Part shown: piece after piece, positions 36,481-46,502 of the stretch
Layout of the letters: each line of letters begins with the position of its first letter
How positions within the stretch are numbered: the first letter of the stretch is position 1
Assembly (NCBI GenBank): GCA_009841335.1
Contig: VXLY01000031.1
Coordinates: 1 to 64,000 of the forward strand
DNA length: 64,000 nucleotides
Direction of reading: 5' to 3'
Origin: Rhodothermaceae bacterium
GTDB lineage: Bacteria; Bacteroidota; Rhodothermia; Rhodothermales; Bin80
The notes under the pieces: generated by a model
What the model was told of the DNA's origin: nothing
Database searches by the model: none
What the model saw: the letters and a program-made list of their open reading frames with translations, nothing else
Made by a program: the position numbers and the translations under genes

Positions 36481-39400
36481 TCACATGCTGCGCCGGTAAC
36501 GACCACCCACGCGAAACAGTGCCTCAGTGATCTGCCCCAATGAACACCACCTTACTGTGTCCATAAGTTCGGCAAACAAATTGCCTCCATTGTGGGCCGT
36601 GTTCATGAGTTTATCCAAGGCCGCCTCTGATCGATGTCGATTGCGCAAATGAAATGCCTCGAGACCGGTAATCTGATGCTGCTTTTCGTCATCCGAGGAT
36701 CGCATTAGAGATTGTTCAGCTTGGATAGGCTGAGCGGGCGGCAGGAAAGTATTGACCCCAATCACTGGCAGTGCACCAGATTGCTTCTGGCGCTCATAGT
36801 GTAAAGACTCCTCCTGAATCTTGCTACGCTGATACATCAGCTCCATGGCTCCTAGTACACCTCCCCGTGCATTTATCCGCTCAAATTCAAGCAGAACTGC
36901 TTCCTCCACTAAATCAGTCAGCTCGTCAATTATATAGGATCCCTGCAGCGGATTCTCATTTTGGGCCAGACCGAATTCCTCGTTAACGATACGCTGGATC
37001 GCGATTGCACTGCGGACACTCTCTTCCGTTGGTGTCGTTAATGCTTCGTCATAGGCATTCGTATGCAGACTATTGCAGTTATCATAGATGGCAAGCAGTG
37101 CCTGTAAAGTTGTCCGAATGTCATTGAAGCTGATTTCTTGGGCGTGGAGGCTGCGGCCGGATGTCTGAACATGATACTTCAGTTTTTGACTTCGCTCGTT
37201 TGCCCCGTAAAGCTGCCGCATGGCCACAGCCCAGATGCGCCGTGCTACGCGACCAATGACTGCGTACTCAGCATCCATCCCGTTTGAAAAAAAGAAGGAC
37301 AAATTGGGCGCAAAGTCATCTATATGTAGCCCGCGGCTCAAGTAATACTCCACATAGGTAAATCCATTCGCCAGCGTGAAAGCAAGCTGTGTAATTGGAT
37401 TGGCTCCAGCCTCTGCAATATGGTATCCGGAAATGGATACCGAATAAAAATTACGGACCTGTTCCCGCGTAAAAAATTCTTGGATATCGCCCATCATGCG
37501 CAGTGCTAGCTCCGTAGAGAAAATGCACGTATTCTGGGCCTGGTCTTCCTTGAGGATATCCGCTTGCACAGTGCCCCGAACAGTCTGTATTGCCTTGCGA
37601 CAGATACGCTCAAACTCCATTCCCTCCAACGCGCCCCACTCGACGAGCTCCTTGGAGGAGGTGCCCAACAGGCTGAGACCGCTACCATCATGCCCCGTTG
37701 GAAAACCCGTTTCACTTCCCTCCGGCCCAAAGGGGATGTACTGAGGCCGATTTGATTCCAGTTGGCTGTTAATAACCCTCTGGGCTTTCTCCCAGCGCCC
37801 CGATTCACGAAGAAATAACTCAGTCGCCTGATCAATTGCAGTGTTGAAAAACAGGGCCAAGACCACAGGCGCCGGTCCATTAATGGTCATAGATACACTG
37901 GTCTCCGGATCGCAAAGATGAAATCCGCTGTAGAGCTTCTTCATGTCATCCAGCGTCGCCACAGACACTCCCGCATTTCCCACTTTACCATAAATATCCG
38001 GCCGCTTATGAGGATTAAATCCGTAAAGTGTCACGGAGTCAAAAGCCGTAGAAAGCCGGTGGGCGGACATGCCTTGGCTCACTACGTGGAACCTGCGATT
38101 GGTCCGTTCTGGGCATCCCTCTCCCGCGAACATCCGAGTCGGCGCTTCATTCCTTCGTTTGAAAGGATATACGCCAGCCGTAAACGGGAAATAACCAGGC
38201 AGATTCTCTTTCAGGGCATAATTCAGCCGCTCACCCTGGTCGGCCACTGCGGGCAAAGCTATACGCGGAATCTTGGTATCGGCCAAAGACCGGAAAAATA
38301 GCGGAACGTTGATATCGCGATCACGCACCGTGTAGGTACACGTTTCCTTCCGATACTTTTCGGCCCATGCATCCCAATTGGTAAGGATATTCCTGCACCG
38401 ACTATCCAAACGCTCCCACCAATGGGCCTCCATCGTGCTAAGGCGCGTGCGTAATTCTTTGGCATCATTGGGATTCCAAGCCTCCACCTGATCTTTCGTC
38501 CCTCTCACCTGCCCCCACTTGCGGGCACAAGTGACTTGGGTGCGCACCCAATCATGGTACTCCCGGATCGAGTCACAGATCTCACCCAAATAGCGTTGGC
38601 GCCGGGCGGGTATAATTGTTTCGCTATTGGGAGATACCGGATGCCCATCCATAGACGTACTGTATCGAAAATTGCATTTCTCACGCAGCATGGCAACCAA
38701 ATCCATATACAAAGCCGTCACACCCGGATCATGAAAACGAGAGGCCGTGGTGGGATAAACCGGCATGGTGTCTGGAGTCTTGTCAAACGCCATCCGATTG
38801 CGCTGGACTTGTTTGCGGACATCACGCAGGGCATCCAGACTACCTCTGTGATCATACTTGTTGAGCACGATGAAGTCGGCCACATCCAGCATACCAATTT
38901 TTTCCAGCTGTGTCGCCGCACCGTAGTCGGAGGTCATAACATACAGCGTAATACCCGCCAAGTCGGCAATTTCGGTGTCACTTTGCCCAACGCCAGCCGT
39001 TTCTACTATCACTAAGTCGAATTCAGCTTTGGAGCAGGCCTTTATGCTTCCCAACAGTGCCTCGCTGGTAGAGCGATGCGCCCGACGTGTGGCCAGGCTG
39101 CGCAAGAAAGCTCGCCCCTTGGCCTTTGGACCATAGAGGGCATTCATCCGAATCCTATCGCCCAGCAGTGCACCCCCAGATCGCCGCTGTGTCGGATCCA
39201 CGGACAAAATCGCCACGCTTACATCAGTTATGTCTTCAAGCAGACGAAGAACAAGCTCATCGGCGAGCGTGGACTTCCCGGCACCGCCTGTTCCCGTAAT
39301 CCCGACAACCACTGCGCGGTCTGGGCATTCTATTTCATTAGAAGACTGCAATTCTACTTGGGTAAGCTGGCGGGCCAACTTATCAAATGGAAGTTTACCC

Positions 39401-39930
39401 ACCGGTTCGGACGTGACTGGAAAATCGCAGGCCTTGAGCATAATATTGATCATCTCCTGAAGCCCAAGCCGCATCCCATCCCGGGATGTGAAAACGCGAG
39501 TCACGCCCATTGCATGCAACTGCCTGACCTCGTCCGGGGCAATTACACCACCTCCACCCCCGAAGACTTTTATGTGCGCCGCTCCACGCGCATCGAGTAA
39601 TGAAAGCAGATAGCCGAAGTATTCCAGATGGCCACCCTGATATGAAGACACTGCAATCCCCTGCACATCCTCCTGCAAAGCTGTCTCCAAAACTTCTTGC
39701 ACAGACCGATTATGCCCAAGATGAATTACCTCCGCTCCAGAAGCCTGCAGTACGCGCCGGATGATGTTGATGGCGGCATCGTGCCCGTCAAATAGACTCG
39801 CTGCCGTAACAATCCGAATGGAATTAGACGCTTGGTACGGTGTTACTTGTGCTGGACGCTCCATTGACTGCCACAAATTAGGATACGGCGAAGAAGTCCA
39901 CTCAGTTGATAACTCTGGATTGTACCCCAT
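36481..39930 (-). CDS. icmF: Fused isobutyryl-CoA mutase (IcmF)
   Basis: 1149 residues in the IcmF order. The B12-binding domain (about 38-165) has '[17 protein letters not shown]' and 'FGGGGGVI'. The MeaI-like G-protein chaperone domain (about 205-380) has P-loop GTGGAGKST at 213-221 and '[16 protein letters not shown]'. The catalytic mutase domain (about 540-1100) has '[19 protein letters not shown]', '[20 protein letters not shown]' and '[19 protein letters not shown]'. The enzyme interconverts isobutyryl-CoA and n-butyryl-CoA (or related acyl-CoAs) with adenosylcobalamin and uses GTP for cofactor loading and repair. The organism therefore needs B12. No cobalamin riboswitch was recognised upstream. 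Confidence 0.95.
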   Translation of the reverse strand: MGYNPELSTEWTSSPYPNLWQSMERPAQVTPYQASNSIRIVTAASLFDGHDAAINIIRRVLQASGAEVIHLGHNRSVQEVLETALQEDVQGIAVSSYQGGHLEYFGYLLSLLDARGAAHIKVFGGGGGVIAPDEVRQLHAMGVTRVFTSRDGMRLGLQEMINIMLKACDFPVTSEPVGKLPFDKLARQLTQVELQSSNEIECPDRAVVVGITGTGGAGKSTLADELVLRLLEDITDVSVAILSVDPTQRRSGGALLGDRIRMNALYGPKAKGRAFLRSLATRRAHRSTSEALLGSIKACSKAEFDLVIVETAGVGQSDTEIADLAGITLYVMTSDYGAATQLEKIGMLDVADFIVLNKYDHRGSLDALRDVRKQVQRNRMAFDKTPDTMPVYPTTASRFHDPGVTALYMDLVAMLREKCNFRYSTSMDGHPVSPNSETIIPARRQRYLGEICDSIREYHDWVRTQVTCARKWGQVRGTKDQVEAWNPNDAKELRTRLSTMEAHWWERLDSRCRNILTNWDAWAEKYRKETCTYTVRDRDINVPLFFRSLADTKIPRIALPAVADQGERLNYALKENLPGYFPFTAGVYPFKRRNEAPTRMFAGEGCPERTNRRFHVVSQGMSAHRLSTAFDSVTLYGFNPHKRPDIYGKVGNAGVSVATLDDMKKLYSGFHLCDPETSVSMTINGPAPVVLALFFNTAIDQATELFLRESGRWEKAQRVINSQLESNRPQYIPFGPEGSETGFPTGHDGSGLSLLGTSSKELVEWGALEGMEFERICRKAIQTVRGTVQADILKEDQAQNTCIFSTELALRMMGDIQEFFTREQVRNFYSVSISGYHIAEAGANPITQLAFTLANGFTYVEYYLSRGLHIDDFAPNLSFFFSNGMDAEYAVIGRVARRIWAVAMRQLYGANERSQKLKYHVQTSGRSLHAQEISFNDIRTTLQALLAIYDNCNSLHTNAYDEALTTPTEESVRSAIAIQRIVNEEFGLAQNENPLQGSYIIDELTDLVEEAVLLEFERINARGGVLGAMELMYQRSKIQEESLHYERQKQSGALPVIGVNTFLPPAQPIQAEQSLMRSSDDEKQHQITGLEAFHLRNRHRSEAALDKLMNTAHNGGNLFAELMDTVRWCSLGQITEALFRVGGRYRRSM

Positions 39931-40437
39931 GTTCGAATGGATCCAAGCCAGATGAATGCTTCAACCACGATCAATACTTCACAACTGGTAAAAGAAAACT
40001 GTCACATCCCAGTCCGCAACCGCTACTGTTTCACCCATGTCACGGTCTCCGCAGGGTTGCAGTCAAATACACAATGACTACCCGTTAAGCAGTGAAGTAC
40101 ATAGGTGCCATCGATTGCCTCCCTAAGTTTCCCGTAACGAACGATCCGCATACAGGCAATCAATGAATCTACCGCAGTTGTTTAACAGTCGAAGTTTCCG
40201 TGTATCCCCAACAGAATCCTGTATCAAGGCTACGGGTTAATCCAAGCGGATTGACGAAGTACGCCAAGCGATAACAAAGCAATGTGGCCGGCTAGTAGTG
40301 AATGACACCTTGAACATTAAAGGATCTGTTCCTGCAACACCAGAGGAGCTTACAACACCAATCTAGACCACGCCTCCCAGCAAGTTTATTAGGAGATTTC
40401 AAATTCTACGAAGCCCAACATCCGCCGCACGCCAGGG
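39931..40437. other. 507-bp gap with a possible small Cys-rich ORF
   Basis: The gap lies upstream of icmF. A minus-strand frame at 40023-40151 (42 codons from an ATG) reads 'MRIVRYGKLREAIDGTYVLH' then 'CLTGSHCVFDCNPAETVTWV'. It has three Cys in its second half and ends in KQ. It could be a small peptide gene or the tail of a decayed secreted protein. No riboswitch, tRNA or terminator was clear. Confidence 0.3.
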
Positions 40438-41340
40438 TTATGGGCGCTCAGGTGGATCATCCTCCTTTCTATCCAGTCCAAGGCCGTGCAGACTTTGTCC
40501 CACGAAAGTTTTTGGGAACTCTTCGAGATCCTCAAAGCCTAGTTCAATATCACGCCCGTCGTGCGGAATGGACGCAGTCTTGAACAGGTAATCCCAAAGA
40601 CTGAGGCTGATCCCATAATTAATTCCGTATGGGTGTCCCTCCGGCCAATGCTTGGCATGATGCCAAATATGCATCTGAGGGTTATTGATCACGTAACGCA
40701 GCGGCCCCAGTGGTACCCAAATATTGCTGTGGTTCGCGTGGCCAATTACCAGAGTGATCAGGTAAACAATGAAGTACTCTTCAATTCCAAAACCGATCAT
40801 GGCCAAAGGGATGTACTGCAATCCATTGTAGACCACATTTTCCATCCAGTGAAACCGGAGATGCGCGGCAAAACCCATCTCTTCAACAGAATGATGCACC
40901 TTGTGAAACTCCCACAGGGCCGGGACCCGATGCAGTAACCGATGAACATTCCAATGAATGAAGTCCCGAATCACAAACAGAACAAGCAGTTGAGCCCACA
41001 CCGGGAGGTTACCCACCTGGATGGCAACCAGGTTGGTAATCCCTATGCTAGCCAGCGCATCGTTGAAAAGATTCACTAACACCATACTCGCCGCATTAAA
41101 AATAAATAGCGAGAACAGGAAGTAGTTAAAGAACATGTAAAAGAGATCAAGCCAGAAATCATGCCTGAACTTCTTTTGCTCTTTCCGCCAAGGTGCGAAC
41201 AATTCCAGCACAAAGAAAAATGCACTTACCCCAATAAGCCAATAGAAATAGTTCTGCCAGTGAGGCGTCGTGATTTCCCCCCACAGATAGTGGGCGTACC
41301 CATCGTAGGCATTCAGAAATATTTCCCAGTATTTCTCCAT
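40438..41340 (-). CDS. Fatty acid hydroxylase superfamily (sterol desaturase-like) protein
   Basis: 300 residues with about four membrane helices and the di-iron histidine boxes typical of the family: 'HRLLHR', 'FHKVHHS' and 'HIWHHAK', plus 'GHANHSN'. Members hydroxylate or desaturate fatty acids, sterols or carotenoids, or cleave ether lipids, at the membrane. The specific lipid is not predictable. The start ATG lies 5 bp after the recG stop, so it is very probably co-transcribed with recG, an odd pairing that need not be functional. Confidence 0.88.
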   Translation of the reverse strand: MEKYWEIFLNAYDGYAHYLWGEITTPHWQNYFYWLIGVSAFFFVLELFAPWRKEQKKFRHDFWLDLFYMFFNYFLFSLFIFNAASMVLVNLFNDALASIGITNLVAIQVGNLPVWAQLLVLFVIRDFIHWNVHRLLHRVPALWEFHKVHHSVEEMGFAAHLRFHWMENVVYNGLQYIPLAMIGFGIEEYFIVYLITLVIGHANHSNIWVPLGPLRYVINNPQMHIWHHAKHWPEGHPYGINYGISLSLWDYLFKTASIPHDGRDIELGFEDLEEFPKTFVGQSLHGLGLDRKEDDPPERP

Positions 41341-41345
41341 GTCAG

Positions 41346-43448
41346 TTAACCTGTACGTGCATACCCCTCCATCCGGGCTAGCACGAAAGTCTCAAAATAT
41401 GTACGCATGACCTGGTACTCCGGTCGAATCAGATCGTGATCCTGTTCCCAAATCCGCCTGACCGCCTCCTGCGCCTGTTCCAGAATCGGCATATCCTCCG
41501 AGATATCCGCAATCCTGAGCTCAGGCATACCGCTCTGGCGTGTTCCAAAAAAATCACCTGCCCCACGCAGCTTCAGGTCGGCCTCACTGATCTCAAATCC
41601 ATCTGTAGTACGTAAAATCACATTTAACCGCTCCCTCGATTCAATAGACTGCCGCCAATCAGCCATCAGAACACAATAGCTTTGATGTTTTCCCCGCCCC
41701 ACACGTCCGCGCAACTGATGCAACTGACTTAAACCGAACCGTTCGGCGTGTTCAATTACCATCACTGTTGCGTTTGGGGTGTCAACACCAACCTCGATGA
41801 CTGTAGTTGCGACAAGAACTTGGGTCTCGCCCGACTTAAACTGTGCCATCACAGCTTCCTTGTCTGAAGACTTCATTTTGCCATGCACAAGTCCAACGGA
41901 ATGCCCAGAACACAACTTCTGCCACGCGCGATACCCTGCTTCCGCATTCTTGAGGTCACTGCTCTCACTCTCTTCCACTTGCGGGTAAACAATATACGCC
42001 TGACGCCCTTCGCTTAATTGCTGCAGAACCAGTTTCTCCATTTCGGAGCGATACTTGTCTCGAAAAAGCTTTGTGATTACGCGCTTGCGTCCCTTGGGTA
42101 GCTCCCGTATGGTGGTAATTCCCAAATCTCCATACACGGTCAACGCAAGAGAACGTGGGATCGGTGTCGCAGTCATCAAGAGCATGTGCGGGTTATTGCC
42201 TTTCGCAAAGAGTGTGGCCCGCTGCTCAACACCGAAGCGATGCTGCTCATCAATCACTGCGAGTGCCAGATTCTTGAACTTCACTTGTTCCTGAAATACT
42301 GCATGCGTGCCTACAACGATATCTACAGAGCCACTGGCAATCTCTTGCAGAATTTGCTCGCGCAGACGCTTGCGCTGCCCCCCCACAAGTAAACACACAC
42401 GAATACCGATGGGCTCTAGATACCTTTGAAGGCTTGCAAACTGCTGTTCTGCAAGAACTTCTGTTGGTGCCATGAAAGCACCCTGGAACTCGCTATCTAC
42501 TACCAGAATCAACGCTGCAACAGCAACAACCGTCTTACCGCAACCAACATCGCCCTGCAGCATACGGTACATGGGGTGCCCACTTTGCATATCCCGTTTA
42601 ATCTCGTGCAGGGCTTTTTTCTGATCTTGGGTTAATTCAAATGGCAGTACGTGATCGATAAACTGCGAATAGCGCGAACCCTGAACCTCCAGACGAATGC
42701 CCTTTCGCTTGACACGCATCTTCTTGATCTGCCGGAGCATTAGCTGGAGAAAGAATAACTCCTCAAATTTTAGCCGCCGCTTGGCATTGTAAAGTTCGTC
42801 ATGGGATTTCGGGAAGTGGATAGCACGCAGAGCTACGCGACCATCCAATAAGTCATATTCCTCCTGGACCCACTCGGGAAGGACCTGCGGAAACTCCAGC
42901 CCTCGTTTTTTGATGAGCTGATAAATTATATTCCGAAACGTCCTGCTGCTCAATCCTACCGCCTGTAACCGTGCGCTACCAGGATAAAGTGATATAATCC
43001 GCGCGGTTGAGAGCCGCGGACCACTTTCATCCAGCCTGTCGAAATCCGGGTGCACCATTGTCCATCTTCCACCATACTTTGACGACACATCTCCTGTGAA
43101 TGCAATACGATAGCCCTCTACAAAAAATCGACGGATCCATCTGAAGCCTTTGAACCAGACCAGTTTTAAACGCCCGCCCCAATCGTCATGGACATCTACT
43201 TCAAATCGTTCACGATGACGACCTGAAATTACCTTTGTAGCAACAACGGTCCCTATAATCGTTACGGACTCTCCCTCTGTTTTTAGATCTATCACCCGAG
43301 ACACATTGGTATGATCAAGATGACGTCGAGGATAGAAATGCAGGAGGTCACGACAGGTTTTGATGCCAACCTGGGCCAGCGCGTCCGCGCGCGCCGGTCC
43401 TACACCCTTCAGATATTTTATTCCCTCAGCAAATACGTACTGTGCCAT
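41346..43448 (-). CDS. recG: ATP-dependent DNA helicase RecG
   Basis: 700 residues, the usual RecG length. The N-terminal wedge/OB domain includes 'LKGVGPARADALAQVGI' and 'LLHFYPRRHLDH'. The helicase core has Walker A 'GDVGCGKT' at 299-306, 'FMAPTEVLAEQQF', the DExH variant 'VIDEQHRFGVEQR', 'LMTATPIPRSLAL', 'VATTVIEVGVDTPNATVM' and 'QLRGRVGRGKHQSYC'. It reverses stalled forks and processes branched intermediates. The ATG at 43448 begins two codons before conserved sequence. It forms a tight pair with the downstream hydroxylase gene. Confidence 0.96.
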   Translation of the reverse strand: MAQYVFAEGIKYLKGVGPARADALAQVGIKTCRDLLHFYPRRHLDHTNVSRVIDLKTEGESVTIIGTVVATKVISGRHRERFEVDVHDDWGGRLKLVWFKGFRWIRRFFVEGYRIAFTGDVSSKYGGRWTMVHPDFDRLDESGPRLSTARIISLYPGSARLQAVGLSSRTFRNIIYQLIKKRGLEFPQVLPEWVQEEYDLLDGRVALRAIHFPKSHDELYNAKRRLKFEELFFLQLMLRQIKKMRVKRKGIRLEVQGSRYSQFIDHVLPFELTQDQKKALHEIKRDMQSGHPMYRMLQGDVGCGKTVVAVAALILVVDSEFQGAFMAPTEVLAEQQFASLQRYLEPIGIRVCLLVGGQRKRLREQILQEIASGSVDIVVGTHAVFQEQVKFKNLALAVIDEQHRFGVEQRATLFAKGNNPHMLLMTATPIPRSLALTVYGDLGITTIRELPKGRKRVITKLFRDKYRSEMEKLVLQQLSEGRQAYIVYPQVEESESSDLKNAEAGYRAWQKLCSGHSVGLVHGKMKSSDKEAVMAQFKSGETQVLVATTVIEVGVDTPNATVMVIEHAERFGLSQLHQLRGRVGRGKHQSYCVLMADWRQSIESRERLNVILRTTDGFEISEADLKLRGAGDFFGTRQSGMPELRIADISEDMPILEQAQEAVRRIWEQDHDLIRPEYQVMRTYFETFVLARMEGYARTG

Positions 43449-43979
43449 AGTAGCCTGCTGCCGAACATTGTTAGGATACTTGCCTAGTACAATTGCCTAA
43501 TCCAATTATTCCAGCTGATCAGAAAATATTCACGCTGTGTGGAACCGTAACCGTTCCAGAAACTCATATTGACTGAGTACATTGATCAATGATATTTGTG
43601 TCAGACTAGCGGACACGATGCGTAAACAATGTACTCCAAGGTACTAAGTCGAATAAATTGAGCTTTGAGCAAAATTGCCTGCTGCGATGTCGTTTCCCAT
43701 CCATCTTCAGGCTCACCAAATGATATGCTTATCCAGACGGCAGCATTTGTTTTTAATCTGTGCCTAAGCATGGGTCATAAATGTATGGCCGCATATCGGG
43801 GGGCGCTAAAACCCGCGCATGGAAAGACAAGGATAAGTACCCTGTGTCAATAGCACTGAGCTATTTCGCCAAGCAACTACGATCATTCAGTCACACCGGC
43901 CGGGAACCCGCAACACCGTCCATATTCAATTCACGGTGTACCACTCCTTATCAACGAGTTTGAGCCTGGCTCAACGCCT
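43449..43979. other. 531-bp gap with a possible short ORF
   Basis: No known gene. The best candidate is a minus-strand 56-codon frame (43601-43771) starting MLRHRLKTNAAVW and containing 'ISFGEPEDGWETTSQQAILL' and 'AQFIRLSTLEYIVY', whose composition is protein-like. It may be a small gene or a remnant. The rest is unstructured, with no tRNA or terminator visible. Confidence 0.3.
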
Positions 43980-44774
43980 TCAATTGGACCTGCGAGACCG
44001 ACGATTTGAATCTCTACCGCCTGTTTCGGTATCTGAAAGGTCAAGGCCAATACCAAAAGTCGCCTGATATCCTTCACCATTGGGGGAAAGGTCAAGCATC
44101 AGGTTTTCGCCGGTGCGCCGAAAAATTCCATCATTGGAATTCCGAGTAGTGTGCACTCCACGTGCTGCGTATGGCGCTTTCGCAAACACCTGATCAGACA
44201 GTTCATCGTCAAAATAGAGCTGAGAAGTGAACTCATATACGCTTCCCTGATTGACCTCGGTGCGTATCTTGAAATGAATATGCACTGCCCGCCCCCGATA
44301 CCATCCTGGATAAATTGTTGTGAATCTGGCCATTCCAGACGCATCGGTTAACTGGTAACCGCGCAGGAATTTCTCTTCGCGCAGGTCCCCGCCTGCTCTC
44401 CGATCCTGAAATGCCGAGTAGCGTCCCTCCGCATCACACTGCCAAACATCTACTCTTGCTCCTGGCAATGGAGCGCACTCTTCATTGCCAACCCGAGATA
44501 CCTGGAAGGTCAACTCCAATGGCAGGCCCGGCAGAAATACCCCTGTTGAAGGTTCAGTCCGAATATCAGACCGGTCAAGCTCCAGATCCGCAAAGAAGGG
44601 ACCCTCTGTCTGCTCGGGACGAACAATACACGGGGGCAATGCTGTCTTCCCCATCGCGGAAGTTGGTTTCCTGACAACGTCACTCCCCGAACTTACCAGG
44701 AATGCAGCTCCAAAGATCTGCATAATCTCCCGTCGACTAAGTATCCGACCAACCGGCCTATCGTCTGAATCCAT
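43980..44774 (-). CDS. Exported intradiol ring-cleavage dioxygenase-like protein
   Basis: 264 residues. The N-terminus carries a twin-arginine-like signal, 'LSRREIMQIFGAAFLVSSG'. The core has the intradiol dioxygenase pattern: 'VRPEQTEGPFFADLELDRS', 'PLPGARVDVWQCDAEGRYSA' with the first Fe-ligand Tyr, and 'IYPGWYRGRAVHIHFKI' with the second Tyr and two His. All four Fe(III) ligands are therefore present. Such secreted homologues are widespread and have unproven substrates, in contrast with cytoplasmic catechol dioxygenases. No aromatic-catabolism genes are nearby. The C-terminus is an Arg/Ser-rich tail. Confidence 0.85.
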   Translation of the reverse strand: MDSDDRPVGRILSRREIMQIFGAAFLVSSGSDVVRKPTSAMGKTALPPCIVRPEQTEGPFFADLELDRSDIRTEPSTGVFLPGLPLELTFQVSRVGNEECAPLPGARVDVWQCDAEGRYSAFQDRRAGGDLREEKFLRGYQLTDASGMARFTTIYPGWYRGRAVHIHFKIRTEVNQGSVYEFTSQLYFDDELSDQVFAKAPYAARGVHTTRNSNDGIFRRTGENLMLDLSPNGEGYQATFGIGLDLSDTETGGRDSNRRSRRSN

Positions 44775-45066
44775 GATGTCTCACTCTTGCAAAACTGATT
44801 GAAAGTTATGTACACGTCCATGCATTATTATTAAGACGCGATTTGTCGCCCTTTTATTCCGACCCATACCTTACCCCACAAGTTTTATCTGTACCAAGGC
44901 GACTCGATGTTTTAAAACTACCAATACTCATCAGGCCGGTGACAAATCTACAACAGGGACAAGGAGATGAAACATCAATAATAAACGAGTGGCTTGCACA
45001 ATTCAATACATAATTCCCGATGGTTATACTTGGGTTCATTCTGTTAAGAACGTTTGCATTTGATTG

Positions 45067-45675
45067 ATGCATGGCCTGGAGAACATCCAACAGAGGATTA
45101 AACAGCCGAACGCTGACATCAGCCGCCTAACTACCGTGGTATTGATGGGGGCGGAGTCGACTGGAAAATCAACACTGGCGGCGGCCCTGGCGAAACACTA
45201 CAAGACGGCCTGGGCTCCCGAATACCTGCGTCTATTTGTCGACAACAAAGGGGCTCTTCCTGAAGAGTCTGACGTCTATGCCATCGCTCAGGGACACCTG
45301 AAACTTGTCGCCCGGATGGGGCTCAGGGCCCGCAGGGTTCTATTCGTGGATACGGATCTCTTTACCACGTGTGTCTACCAGCGCATCTACTTTGGAACAT
45401 GCCCATCAGACATCGAGGAGTCCGCCTTGGACCATAGGTCAGGACTATACCTGTTCACAGAACCTGACATTCCATGGGAACCTGATCCCGGCCAACGAGC
45501 GAGTCCAGAAGAGCGTTTACGTTCACATGCACTCCTGCGCGCTGAAACGGAAAAGCATGCGCTGAACACGGTCAGTATCAAAGGGACCCACACCGAACGC
45601 TTGAATATCGCTGTGGCAGCAGTTGATCAATACCTGCATTACGGCACATCCTTCACGAGGCGGAAACCTACGTGA
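45067..45675 (+). CDS. NadR-type nicotinamide riboside kinase domain protein
   Basis: 202 residues from the ATG at 45067 (preceded in frame by TTG). The P-loop 'VVLMGAESTGKSTLAAALA' and 'TAWAPEYLRLFVD', then 'AIAQGHLKL', 'RRVLFVDTDLFTTCVYQRIY' and 'LYLFTEPDIPWEPDPGQR', reproduce the kinase half of NadR. That half phosphorylates nicotinamide riboside to NMN in NAD salvage. The nucleotidyltransferase half of NadR is absent, and no PnuC transporter is adjacent. The 3' end overlaps the convergent FGE gene by 37 bp. Confidence 0.85.
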   Translation: MHGLENIQQRIKQPNADISRLTTVVLMGAESTGKSTLAAALAKHYKTAWAPEYLRLFVDNKGALPEESDVYAIAQGHLKLVARMGLRARRVLFVDTDLFTTCVYQRIYFGTCPSDIEESALDHRSGLYLFTEPDIPWEPDPGQRASPEERLRSHALLRAETEKHALNTVSIKGTHTERLNIAVAAVDQYLHYGTSFTRRKPT

Positions 45676-46502
45676 TAGAGTGCCGTCTCCGGCGTTGAGT
45701 GGCTTCGCCCAGACACTCGATAGCCGTGACACCAGCCAGGTTCACACAGAAAACTCCCTCCACGCTGTGCTTTTTCGCTGCTCGGGTTCGGCTGGAATGC
45801 CTTATCGCGGTCTGCGTACGATCGATACCAGTCTGCCGTCCACTCCCAAACATTGCCCCCCATATCAACGAGACCGGTTGACGTGGTCCCGAATACTCCA
45901 ACAGGTGAGGTAGTCGCGTATCCATCCGCGTTGGTATTGAATGCGGGAAATCGCCCATTCCATACATTCGCCTTGTGCCGGCCATCTTTTACAAGCGAAT
46001 CCCCCCAAGCATACTGACCATCGCTCCCCAGACGGGCGGCATGCTCCCATTCTATCTCAGTCGGGAGCCGTTTATCAGCCCATGCCGCATATGCAACCGC
46101 ATCATTCCACGATACCTGCGTTACCGGATGATTCTCCGGTGCAGAAGGACCTTCGGGCCCCATTGGCCACTCCCAGTACGCCCCGTCTCTGAGCTCCCAC
46201 TGCCTGGTTCCAACGTTGAATAAGGCTGCATTCCCAAATGACTCGGCCTGGGTCACATACCCGGTTGCCTGAATGAACTCCCGAAATTCTCCAACAGTGA
46301 TGGGGGATGAATCCATAAAAAAAGATTTGACTCGTGCCTTGAAGACCGGCCGCTCATGCGGAATACCATCCTCGGAACCGATCTGCGTTCTCCCACCCGG
46401 GATATACACCATGCCGGGTGGTGGGGTTGGCGGTGGCCCCTGACTACACGCAGCTATACCAAAAAACAGTAAAATCAGAAAGCAACCTGTTAGTCGTTCC
46501 AT
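45639..46502 (-). CDS. Lipoprotein formylglycine-generating enzyme (SUMF1/FGE family)
   Basis: 287 residues. The signal peptide and lipobox 'LFFGIAACSQ' (Cys19) predict a membrane-anchored, extracytoplasmic protein. The FGE-sulfatase domain follows: 'MVYIPGGRTQIGSEDGIPHE', 'NHPVTQVSWNDAVAYAAWAD', 'RLPTEIEWEHAARLG' and 'GNVWEWTADWY'. Cys253 and Cys258 in 'GGSFLCEPGWCHGYR' keep the spacing of the two copper-binding catalytic Cys of true FGEs, which oxidise the sulfatase Cys to formylglycine with O2. Many SUMF1-domain proteins lack these Cys. Its start overlaps the sulfatase gene by 13 bp, so the maturase is translationally coupled to a substrate. Confidence 0.9.
   Translation of the reverse strand: MERLTGCFLILLFFGIAACSQGPPPTPPPGMVYIPGGRTQIGSEDGIPHERPVFKARVKSFFMDSSPITVGEFREFIQATGYVTQAESFGNAALFNVGTRQWELRDGAYWEWPMGPEGPSAPENHPVTQVSWNDAVAYAAWADKRLPTEIEWEHAARLGSDGQYAWGDSLVKDGRHKANVWNGRFPAFNTNADGYATTSPVGVFGTTSTGLVDMGGNVWEWTADWYRSYADRDKAFQPNPSSEKAQRGGSFLCEPGWCHGYRVSGRSHSTPETALYHVGFRLVKDVP

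Noticed and set aside
39950-40110. GGAGACC in the icmF leader side as a possible cobalamin riboswitch box
   Set aside because: The surrounding bases do not fit the B12 box, and the other conserved elements are missing; the sequence instead reads as a small open frame.
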